5,117 bases of DNA, from the NCBI GenBank assembly GCA_946481605.1, contig CAMLPA010000282.1:1-5117 (forward strand), given 5' to 3'. Position 1 is the first letter of the stretch. Every line of letters starts with the position of its first letter. The stretch comes from an uncultured Flavihumibacter sp. (GTDB lineage: Bacteria; Bacteroidota; Bacteroidia; Chitinophagales; Chitinophagaceae). Shown in pieces: positions 1 to 5,117 of the stretch. Position numbers and translations under genes: made by a program. Under the pieces are notes generated by a model. It made no database searches, was not told where the DNA came from, and saw only the letters and a program-made list of their open reading frames with translations.

Positions 1-948
1 ACAGATCCGCTGTACGTGGAATCCATCCGCCAGCAGATTTACCAGGATAGCCGCTCCGAACAGGCCAGAGACGCACTCATTGATATGGTGATCAAAAAGG
101 CAGGGAGTAAGTTACTCGTTCCTGAAAAAGACCTTTTCGATTTTTCTGAAAAGAACCTTCAGACTGATACCATTGTACCCTTTAATAATATCAGCACACG
201 CACCCCGATACTGGCCACGGGCAAGCGTACAATGGATGCATTGGAATGGTGCAGGTATATTCGTGTGGCCAGGAACCCCCTGAACAACCAGGAACAACCC
301 AAATCGTATCCCGAGTTGCTGGAAACCATGCGCCGCTATGAGGCCATGCAATATTACCGGGATCACCTGGAAGAATTCCAGCCCGCCTTCGCCGAACAGT
401 TCAGGGAGTTCAAAGAAGGCAACATGCTTTTTGAAATCATGCAACAGGAAGTGTGGAACAAATCATCCGCAGATAGTGCGGGCCTGTCCAGGTTCTATCA
501 GCAAAACAAGGATAAGTATTTCTGGGAACCTTCAGCGGAAGCGGTATTACTTACCTGCACCGACCAGATGGCCGCAGGTGAACTGAAAAGAAAGATAACA
601 ACAAACCCCGCGCTATGGCAACAAATTACAGATGCCATGGAAGGAAGGGCCACAGCCGATTCCGCGAAAATGGAACTTACGCAACTCCCTATAAGCGGCA
701 ATACCCCCTTGAAAGAAAAAAACTTCACCGAACAGGTATTACAGGCTGATGGTACCGTGCTGTTTGCCTACATTTTTAAATTGTATCCGGAAAAACACCC
801 ACGCAGTTTCGAGGAAGCACGGGGTTTTGTACTGAACGATTACCAGCAATTCCTGGAAGATGAATGGGTGAAAAAACTTGAAAAAGTCTATCCCGTTACC
901 ATCCATGAGAAAGAAAGGAAACAACTTTTCGGAAATGCGGGAAAGTAG
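1..948 (+). CDS. SurA/PpiC-like peptidyl-prolyl isomerase, C-terminal part (5' truncated)
   Basis: The reading frame is open from base 1 and ends at TAG 946-948, showing 315 codons. The GTG at 16 is an internal Val codon rather than a convincing start, so the gene begins upstream of the window. The visible part is hydrophilic, with no membrane segment. Around visible residues 120-160 it has a charged helical block, including FKEGNMLFEIMQQ, VWNKSSADSAGL and FYQQNKDKYFW, which is typical of long Bacteroidota periplasmic PpiC/SurA-type proteins. The end, DYQQFLEDEWVKKLEKVYPV, also fits that family. Such proteins carry a signal peptide, a chaperone region and one or two parvulin domains, and help outer-membrane proteins fold in the periplasm. 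The signal peptide and first parvulin domain would lie upstream and cannot be seen. Whether the last 140 residues keep parvulin activity or are only a degenerate copy is not decided here. The family call is by recognition, so a specific gene symbol is not given. Confidence 0.8.
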   Translation, partial: TDPLYVESIRQQIYQDSRSEQARDALIDMVIKKAGSKLLVPEKDLFDFSEKNLQTDTIVPFNNISTRTPILATGKRTMDALEWCRYIRVARNPLNNQEQPKSYPELLETMRRYEAMQYYRDHLEEFQPAFAEQFREFKEGNMLFEIMQQEVWNKSSADSAGLSRFYQQNKDKYFWEPSAEAVLLTCTDQMAAGELKRKITTNPALWQQITDAMEGRATADSAKMELTQLPISGNTPLKEKNFTEQVLQADGTVLFAYIFKLYPEKHPRSFEEARGFVLNDYQQFLEDEWVKKLEKVYPVTIHEKERKQLFGNAGK

Positions 949-1048
949 TTGGCATAGTTTCTGCCTGAACAGCCCTGTGATCCGATACCGGCCTGTGGGC
1001 TCTGATCCCGGCTTTGAATAACATTAAAGCAGACTACTACAAAAGGAA

Positions 1049-1071
1049 TGGGGGCGATATTCTCGCCCCCA
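1049..1071. terminator. Bidirectional intrinsic terminator between convergent genes
   Basis: A perfect 9-bp inverted repeat, TGGGGGCGA at 1049-1057 and TCGCCCCCA at 1063-1071, encloses a 5-base loop (TATTC). On the plus strand it is followed by the T-rich ATTTATTTC. On the minus strand it is followed by ATTCCTTTTG. It lies 100 bp after the stop of the PpiC-like gene and 25 bp after the stop of metF on the other strand, the expected place for a shared terminator. The T-tracts are interrupted, so termination may be partial. Confidence 0.8.
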
Positions 1072-1095
1072 ATTTATTTCATGAACCTGTAGTTG

Positions 1096-2049
1096 TTATT
1101 GAATTTGTTTCACCACATTATACACCACTTTCGGTTTGCCGATGGTGTAGTAGTGCAATACAGGTACTCCGTTCTTTTTCAGTTCCCTGGATTGGTTCAG
1201 CAGCCATTCAGTACCAACTTCCTCCACTTCAGCATCGGTTTTACACTTCATTACTTCCAGACTAAGTTCTGTTGGAAGATCAATATGGAAAACACGGGGC
1301 AGTACAGTGAGTTGCTTCCTGGTGGTCAGCGGTTTCAACCCGGGAATGATGGGTACTTCGATACCTGCGGCACGGCAATCGTCCACGAATTTGAAATACT
1401 TTTTATTATCGAAGAACATCTGGGTCATAATGTATTCTGCACCCGCCTCAACTTTGTTCTTCAGGTATTCCATATCAATCTCCGGATTCGGGGCCTCGAA
1501 ATGTTTTTCGGGGTAACCGGCCACGCCCATGCAGAAATTCGTTTTTCCCCCGTTCTGAATGTCCTCCTCCAGGTAAATCCCGGTATTCAGGTTGGATATC
1601 TGGCGCATCAGGTCGATGGCGTAACGGTGTCCTCCGGGATGTGGTTCGAAGGATGCCTCATTTTTAGCGGCATCACCCCTTAACACCAGCACGTTATCGA
1701 TGCCGAGGAAGTTCAGGTCTATCAACGCGTTCTCCGTTTCTTCTTTGGTGAAACCGCCACAAATAAGGTGGGGCACGGTATCTACATTGTAGTGGTTGCG
1801 CAGCGCAGCGCAGATGGCAACTGTACCGGGGCGCTTGCGGACTTCTATTTTTGAGAAACTGCCGTCCAGTTTTTTCTTGAACATAGTTTCAGCACGGTGA
1901 TAGGTCACGTTGATCCAGGACGGTTTAAATTCCATCAATGGGTCGAGGTGATCGTAAATACTTTGGATGGTCTTCCCTTTCAGCGGGGGAAGAATTTCGA
2001 ATGAGATCAGGGTATCTTTGGCCTGTCGGATATGGTCAATTACCTTCAT
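1096..2049 (-). CDS. metF: 5,10-methylenetetrahydrofolate reductase
   Basis: The product reduces 5,10-methylene-THF to 5-methyl-THF with a flavin (FAD) cofactor, supplying the methyl group for methionine synthesis in the cytoplasm. It has 317 residues, the usual length of bacterial MetF, without the regulatory C-terminal domain of eukaryotic enzymes. The TIM-barrel landmarks are present in order: FEILPP at 17-22, with Glu18 in the place of the catalytic Glu28 of E. coli; INVTYH at 46-51; PHL at 93-95; LRGD at 123-126, with Asp126 matching the flavin-tuning Asp120; GYPEKH at 178-183; TQMFFD at 209-214, with the folate-contacting Gln at 210; and IPGLKPL further on. The ATG is at 2049-2047 and the stop TAA at 1098-1096. 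There is no Shine-Dalgarno sequence, only an A-rich stretch before the start. It is a single gene, convergent with the PpiC-like gene and divergent from lptB. A -7 box lies 18 bp upstream. No methionine-pathway neighbour is visible. Confidence 0.96.
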   Translation of the reverse strand: MKVIDHIRQAKDTLISFEILPPLKGKTIQSIYDHLDPLMEFKPSWINVTYHRAETMFKKKLDGSFSKIEVRKRPGTVAICAALRNHYNVDTVPHLICGGFTKEETENALIDLNFLGIDNVLVLRGDAAKNEASFEPHPGGHRYAIDLMRQISNLNTGIYLEEDIQNGGKTNFCMGVAGYPEKHFEAPNPEIDMEYLKNKVEAGAEYIMTQMFFDNKKYFKFVDDCRAAGIEVPIIPGLKPLTTRKQLTVLPRVFHIDLPTELSLEVMKCKTDAEVEEVGTEWLLNQSRELKKNGVPVLHYYTIGKPKVVYNVVKQIQ

Positions 2050-2067
2050 GTGCAGTTTTTAACGGGG

Positions 2068-2075
2068 CAAACCTA
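2068..2075 (-). promoter_or_regulatory. Probable -7 promoter box for metF
   Basis: Read on the minus strand, bases 2075-2068 are TAGGTTTG, an exact match to the Bacteroidota primary-sigma -7 consensus TAnnTTTG. The metF ATG starts at 2049, so transcription would begin roughly 10-14 bases before the start codon, leaving almost no leader. I find no clear TTG -33 element at the expected distance, so the call rests on the -7 match and its position. Confidence 0.55.
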
Positions 2076-2140
2076 CAAGAAAAACAGTTAATTTATTATA
2101 ATACGTTGAATTTTAGGAAAAGCGTATAATCACCAAGCCT

Positions 2141-2148
2141 TATTTTTG
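2141..2148 (+). promoter_or_regulatory. Probable -7 promoter box for lptB
   Basis: Bases 2141-2148, TATTTTTG, match TAnnTTTG exactly. A transcription start about 6 bases downstream would fall near 2154, about 13-19 bases before the two likely TTG start codons of lptB (2167 and 2173). The box contains the TTG at 2146, which argues against that codon being the start. No TTG -33 element is seen 17-23 bp upstream. Confidence 0.5.
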
Positions 2149-2166
2149 CCATTCAATTATTTTATT

Positions 2167-2961
2167 TTGAGTTTGACCATCCATACCAAAGACCTTGTAA
2201 AGCGTTACAGCAGCAGAACAGTGGTGAATCACGTTTCGGTAGACGTGAAACAGGGGGAAATCGTGGGGCTGCTCGGGCCGAACGGGGCCGGAAAAACTAC
2301 CACATTCTATATGGTGGTGGGACTCATTAAACCGGATGAAGGCAGTGTTTTCCTGGAAGAAGAAGACATTACCAAACTTCCCATGTACAAACGCGCCCAA
2401 ATGGGTATCGGTTACCTGCCGCAGGAAGCTTCTGTTTTCAGAAAACTGAGCGTGGAAGATAATATTTCTGCCGTGCTGGAAATGACCAAACTTTCCAAAG
2501 CCGAACAAAAAGAGAAACTGGAGGACCTGCTGACCGAGTTCAGGCTGCACCATGTGCGTAAAAACAACGGCGACTCCCTCTCCGGAGGAGAACGACGCCG
2601 TACCGAAATAGCCCGCGCGCTGGCGGTGAACCCCAAATTCATTCTGCTGGATGAACCCTTCGCCGGTGTTGACCCTATCGCGGTGGAAGATATCCAGATG
2701 GTGGTGGCCCGGCTTAAATTTAAGAACATCGGCATCCTGATCACCGACCACAACGTAAACGAAACACTCTCGATCTGTGACCGGGCCTACCTCCTGATCG
2801 ATGGAAAAATATTTAAACACGGGACTGCAGAAGAACTTGCCGCCGACGAACAGGTGAAACGCCTCTACCTTGGAAGGAATTTCGAACTGAAACGGAAAGA
2901 TTACCTGCTTTCTCCTGAAAGCAACGAGCCCATGCCCGATGTGATTAAAATACCCGACTAA
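2167..2961 (+). CDS. lptB: LPS export ABC transporter ATP-binding protein LptB
   Basis: This is the ATPase of the LptB2FG transporter, which extracts lipopolysaccharide from the inner membrane and drives it along the Lpt bridge to the outer membrane. With a start at 2167 it has 264 residues. Walker [10 protein letters not shown] is at 37-45, the Q-loop LPQEAS at 84-89 with Gln86, the signature LSGGERRR at 138-145, Walker B ILLDEP at 159-164 with Glu163, the D-loop AGVDP at 166-170, and the H-loop His at 195. The signature and the D-loop stretch [13 protein letters not shown] are close to E. coli LptB and separate it from other ABC ATPases. After YLGRNFEL, where E. coli LptB ends, about 23 more residues follow, rich in Pro and charged residues. 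There is no ATG before Walker A, and the upstream frame closes at TGA 2107-2109, so the start must be non-ATG. TTG 2167 or TTG 2173 fit best. LptF, LptG and LptC are not in the window. Confidence 0.95.
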   Translation: MSLTIHTKDLVKRYSSRTVVNHVSVDVKQGEIVGLLGPNGAGKTTTFYMVVGLIKPDEGSVFLEEEDITKLPMYKRAQMGIGYLPQEASVFRKLSVEDNISAVLEMTKLSKAEQKEKLEDLLTEFRLHHVRKNNGDSLSGGERRRTEIARALAVNPKFILLDEPFAGVDPIAVEDIQMVVARLKFKNIGILITDHNVNETLSICDRAYLLIDGKIFKHGTAEELAADEQVKRLYLGRNFELKRKDYLLSPESNEPMPDVIKIPD

Positions 2962-2992
2962 TCCGCACAGCGCAGATTTCCATCAATTCCCG

Positions 2993-3022
2993 ATTTTAAA
3001 TTCAGAATTCGGAATTTAAAAT
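2993..3022. repeat. 30-bp near-perfect A/T-rich palindrome
   Basis: The arms ATTTTAAATTC (2993-3003) and GAATTTAAAAT (3012-3022) are exact reverse complements. The centre AGAATTCG contains the palindrome GAATTC, so 14 of 15 base pairs match about the centre at 3007/3008, with only 3004/3011 mismatched. It sits 31 bp after the lptB stop and 12 bp before the GH3-family start. It could be a weak terminator for lptB, since TTTATTTTG lies at its 3' edge. It could also be a dimeric regulator's operator over the promoter of the next gene. The sequence alone does not decide. Confidence 0.6.
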
Positions 3023-3030
3023 TTATTTTG
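3023..3030 (+). promoter_or_regulatory. Possible -7 box directly before the GH3-family gene
   Basis: Bases 3023-3030, TTATTTTG, differ from TAnnTTTG at one position; read another way, TATTTTG at 3024-3030 is the consensus with one base less spacing. Only four bases (CCGT) separate it from the ATG at 3035. If it is used, the mRNA would start at or next to the start codon and be leaderless. No -33 TTG is visible; that region is occupied by the palindrome. Confidence 0.3.
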
Positions 3031-3034
3031 CCGT

Positions 3035-4549
3035 ATGAGGATTTTAAGTCCTGCCATATCACGACTTGCCAGGCTCCGTTTGTGGCAAATTGAACAGTGG
3101 ATGCAATATCCTGAGGCCGCCCAGCGCGAAGTACTTCAGGAACTTGTTACAGCCGCGCAGTACACTACATTCGGCAGGAAATACGGTTTCAACAAACTCT
3201 TCTCCGTAAAAGCTTTCAAACAGGCCGTTCCCATTCACGATTACGATGACCTGAAACCCTACATCGAAAAGATGATGGCGGGAGAAGAAAACGTGCTCTG
3301 GAACACCCCGGTGGAATGGTTCGCGAAAAGCAGTGGTACCACCAGCGATAAAAGCAAATTCATTCCCATCAGTAAGGAAAGCCTGGAAGAAACGCATTTT
3401 CAGGGTGCGAAAGATGTGCTGACCATGTATTACAGCACACATCCCGATTCTGATCTGTTAACAGGAAAAGGACTGGTGCTGGGCGGAAGTCACCAGGTGA
3501 ACCAGTTCAACGATACGATATCGTATGGCGACCTGAGCGCCGTTTTGCTACAGAATACACCTTTCTGGGGGCATTGGCTACGTACGCCCGATCTTTCCAT
3601 CGCATTGATGGACGAATGGGAATCGAAAATCGAAATGCTGGCCCAGACCACGCTCAACGAAAATGTGACCTCTATTTCCGGTGTTCCCACCTGGACGTTG
3701 GTGCTTTTCCGCAGGATACTGGAACTTTCCGGCAAGTCTACCGTAAAAGAAGTATGGCCCAACCTTGAGTTGTACATGCACGGCGGCGTTTCGTTCACGC
3801 CTTACCGTGAGCAGTTCCGGAAACTGATCGGCTCCCCCATTCGTTACCTCGAAATGTACAATGCCAGTGAGGGTTTCTTCGCGGCACAGGCGCATCCGGA
3901 CGATGACGGTATGTTGCTCTACACAAGGCACGGTATATTTTATGAATTCATGCCCATTGAAGAATATGGAAAGGAAGACCCGCAAACCATCGGCTTATCT
4001 GAAGTGGAACTCAACAGGCATTATGCGCCCGTAATTTCCACCAACGGCGGGTTGTGGCGCTACCTGCTGGGCGATACCATTCAGTTCGTTTCTAAAAATC
4101 CTTACCGGATAAAAGTGAGCGGTCGGCTTAAACATTACATCAACGCCTTCGGCGAGGAACTGATGGTAGACAATACCGATCGCGCCATCGCAATGGCCTG
4201 CGAAAGAACCGGCGCGGTAGTGAACGATTACACGGCCGCGCCCGTGTATTTTTCTGATGCAGAAAACGGCGCACACGAATGGCTGATCGAATTCGAAGTC
4301 GCCCCCCAGGATATTCAGCGTTTCGCCTACGAGCTGGATACCGCGCTGAAAAACCTGAACTCAGACTACGAAGCAAAGCGGCATAAAGACATGGCCCTGC
4401 GCATGCCCATCCTGCACAACATTCCAAAAGGACTGTTCACCCGCTGGCTCAAGGAAAAAGGCAAGTTGGGCGGTCAGCACAAAGTGCCACGCCTCTCCAA
4501 CGACAGGTGTTATATTGATGAGATCATGGCGCTGCATGCACAGGCTTAG
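3035..4549 (+). CDS. GH3-family acyl-adenylate/amido synthetase-like protein
   Basis: The protein has 504 residues, is complete and soluble, with no signal peptide or membrane span, and has the usual length of bacterial GH3 proteins. The three ATP/AMP-binding motifs of the family are present: KSSGTTSDKSKFIP at 98-111 (phosphate loop), YNASEGFF at 275-282, and YLLGD at 343-347. SGRLKHYINAFGEEL at 362-376 is the likely hinge to the C-terminal lid. The end carries GKLGGQHKVPRL, a conserved tail of bacterial members. Plant GH3 enzymes adenylate a carboxylic acid such as auxin or jasmonate and join it to an amino acid. The acyl and amine substrates of bacterial members are, to my knowledge, largely unknown, so only the ATP-dependent acid-activating chemistry can be inferred here. 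The start at ATG 3035 gives a sensible N-terminus, MRILSPAISRLARLRLWQIE. It lies 73 bp after lptB and 131 bp before fabG on the same strand, which may hint at an envelope or lipid substrate. Confidence 0.9.
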   Translation: MRILSPAISRLARLRLWQIEQWMQYPEAAQREVLQELVTAAQYTTFGRKYGFNKLFSVKAFKQAVPIHDYDDLKPYIEKMMAGEENVLWNTPVEWFAKSSGTTSDKSKFIPISKESLEETHFQGAKDVLTMYYSTHPDSDLLTGKGLVLGGSHQVNQFNDTISYGDLSAVLLQNTPFWGHWLRTPDLSIALMDEWESKIEMLAQTTLNENVTSISGVPTWTLVLFRRILELSGKSTVKEVWPNLELYMHGGVSFTPYREQFRKLIGSPIRYLEMYNASEGFFAAQAHPDDDGMLLYTRHGIFYEFMPIEEYGKEDPQTIGLSEVELNRHYAPVISTNGGLWRYLLGDTIQFVSKNPYRIKVSGRLKHYINAFGEELMVDNTDRAIAMACERTGAVVNDYTAAPVYFSDAENGAHEWLIEFEVAPQDIQRFAYELDTALKNLNSDYEAKRHKDMALRMPILHNIPKGLFTRWLKEKGKLGGQHKVPRLSNDRCYIDEIMALHAQA

Positions 4550-4605
4550 CGGCTGCCGGCACCTTTTCACTTATTGTCACCTGCCCATCATCTTCAGATA
4601 TTTCA

Positions 4606-4613
4606 TACTTTCG
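4606..4613 (+). promoter_or_regulatory. Possible -7 promoter box for fabG
   Basis: TACTTTCG at 4606-4613 differs from TAnnTTTG at one base. It is the best match in the 131-bp spacer before fabG and would give a leader of about 60 bases. No TTG lies at the normal -33 distance; the nearest (4574-4576) is too far. Transcription reading through from the GH3-family gene is the alternative. Confidence 0.3.
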
Positions 4614-4635
4614 GCCCCGGATTCCGATATTTTAA

Positions 4636-4653
4636 ACCGTGCATCCACACGGT
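4636..4653 (+). other. Small hairpin in the presumed fabG leader
   Basis: ACCGTG at 4636-4641 and CACGGT at 4648-4653 form a perfect 6-bp stem with a 6-base loop, ending 27 bases before the fabG ATG. No T-run follows, so it is not a terminator. It may shape the 5' leader or be chance. Confidence 0.3.
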
Positions 4654-4680
4654 CATGAACTGAACCAAAAACAAAAACGG

Positions 4681-5117
4681 ATGAAATTACTCGACAACAA
4701 AGTTGCCATTGTAACCGGTGCCGCCCGTGGTATCGGAGAAGGAATAGCCCTCAAACTCGCCGAACATGGCGCCAGCATCGCCTTTACCTATGTGAGTGAA
4801 GGCAGCGCCGAAAAAGCCGCCGCCCTCGAAGAAAAACTGAAAGGCATGGGCGTTAAGGCAAAAGCCTACCGCAGCAACGCGGGCGTATTTGAAGAATGTG
4901 AAACCTTCGTGAATGATGTAATGAAAGAATTCGGCACAGTAGATGTGTGCGTGAACAATGCCGGCATCTCCAAAGACAACCTCCTCCTCCGTATGAGCGT
5001 TGACCAGTGGAACGACGTGATCGCCACCAACCTGAACAGTGTTTTCAACATGACCAAGCAGGTGATCCGCCCCATGATGAAAGCCAAAAGCGGCAGCATC
5101 ATCAACATGAGTTCCAT
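4681..5117 (+). CDS. fabG: 3-oxoacyl-[acyl-carrier-protein] reductase FabG (3' truncated)
   Basis: The first 145 codons plus two bases are visible, and the gene runs off the right edge. FabG reduces 3-oxoacyl-ACP to 3-hydroxyacyl-ACP with NADPH in each round of type II fatty acid elongation. The Rossmann-fold short-chain dehydrogenase motifs are clear: TGAARGIG at 12-19 (cofactor loop), NNAG at 92-95, the active-site Asn in TNLNSVF at 117, and INMSS at 141-145, where the last Ser is the expected catalytic serine. The stretch ISKDNLLLRM at 96-105 is characteristic of FabG rather than of other short-chain dehydrogenases. The catalytic Tyr-x-x-x-Lys pair would lie beyond the window. The start at ATG 4681 is preceded by the A-rich ACCAAAAACAAAAACGG and no Shine-Dalgarno sequence, as is usual in Bacteroidota. 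About 100 codons should be missing compared with the family's usual length near 248. Confidence 0.93.
   Translation, partial: MKLLDNKVAIVTGAARGIGEGIALKLAEHGASIAFTYVSEGSAEKAAALEEKLKGMGVKAKAYRSNAGVFEECETFVNDVMKEFGTVDVCVNNAGISKDNLLLRMSVDQWNDVIATNLNSVFNMTKQVIRPMMKAKSGSIINMSS

Noticed and set aside
971..1008. Imperfect direct repeat CTGTGATCC / CTCTGATCC and inverted AGCCC / GGGCT after the PpiC-like gene
   Set aside because: The copies are short, with a mismatch or a long loop, and show no T-run. The strong hairpin at 1049-1071 already explains termination.
1093..1683. Open frame of 196 codons on the plus strand opposite metF
   Set aside because: It is antisense to a clearly conserved metF and gives a low-complexity product rich in His and Phe, with no recognisable domain.
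2050..2062. SAM-type or other riboswitch ahead of metF
   Set aside because: The predicted leader is only about a dozen bases and no conserved aptamer-like helices are visible in the upstream region.
2096..2130. TATAAT at 2096-2101 and 2125-2130 with TTGAAT at 2106-2111, resembling E. coli sigma-70 elements
   Set aside because: The spacing between TTGAAT and the following TATAAT is 13 bp, too short, and the Bacteroidota primary sigma factor uses TAnnTTTG instead. Chance in A/T-rich sequence is more likely.
2140..2820. Open frame of 226 codons on the minus strand opposite lptB
   Set aside because: It lies wholly opposite a gene with every ABC ATPase motif intact, its translation resembles no family I know, and it has no promoter or start context. 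It is a codon-use shadow.
3578..4427. Several open frames of 90-135 codons on the minus strand opposite the GH3-family gene
   Set aside because: They overlap one another and a well-supported gene, and none shows a family motif or an intergenic start region.
4550..4567. TGCCGGCA followed by CCTTTT just after the GH3-family stop, as a possible terminator
   Set aside because: The palindrome has no loop and cannot extend beyond 8 bp, and the T-run is short, so it is not a credible intrinsic terminator.
1..5117. CRISPR array, mobile element, toxin-antitoxin, defence or secondary-metabolite system
   Set aside because: I see no spaced repeats, transposase or integrase motifs, terminal inverted repeats or small paired genes. 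The window is almost fully taken up by five core-type genes.

Overview
The window reads as ordinary chromosomal sequence from a member of the Bacteroidota, most likely the family Chitinophagaceae. The evidence is the protein character (a Bacteroidota-type SurA/PpiC-like periplasmic foldase, LptB with a C-terminal tail, a bacterial GH3-family protein), A/T-rich start regions without Shine-Dalgarno sequences, and several matches to the Bacteroidota -7 promoter box TAnnTTTG. The family-level placement is inferred from remembered protein resemblance, not from a search.

Layout from left to right: (1) bases 1-948, plus strand, the C-terminal part of a large peptidyl-prolyl isomerase/chaperone whose start lies outside the window. 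(2) A 147-bp convergent spacer with a strong hairpin at 1049-1071 that probably ends transcription from both sides. (3) metF, 5,10-methylenetetrahydrofolate reductase, minus strand, 2049-1096. (4) A divergent intergenic region of about 117 bp with one exact TAnnTTTG box facing each way, giving very short leaders for metF and lptB. (5) lptB, ATPase of the lipopolysaccharide export ABC transporter, plus strand, with a TTG start and no usable ATG. (6) A 73-bp spacer with a 30-bp near-perfect A/T-rich palindrome and a promoter-like box four bases from the next start. (7) A GH3-family adenylate-forming protein, complete, biochemical role unknown. (8) A 131-bp spacer with a possible promoter and a small leader hairpin. 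(9) The first 145 codons of fabG, 3-oxoacyl-ACP reductase, running off the right edge.

Four of the five genes touch core metabolism or envelope construction: outer-membrane protein folding, one-carbon/methionine supply, LPS export and fatty acid synthesis. The GH3-family enzyme, between an LPS-export gene and a fatty-acid-synthesis gene, is the one product of unknown function. I see no mobile element, CRISPR array, tRNA, rRNA, toxin-antitoxin or defence module. The more notable points are regulatory: the paired divergent -7 boxes, the forced TTG start of lptB, the palindrome in front of the GH3 gene and its possibly leaderless mRNA.
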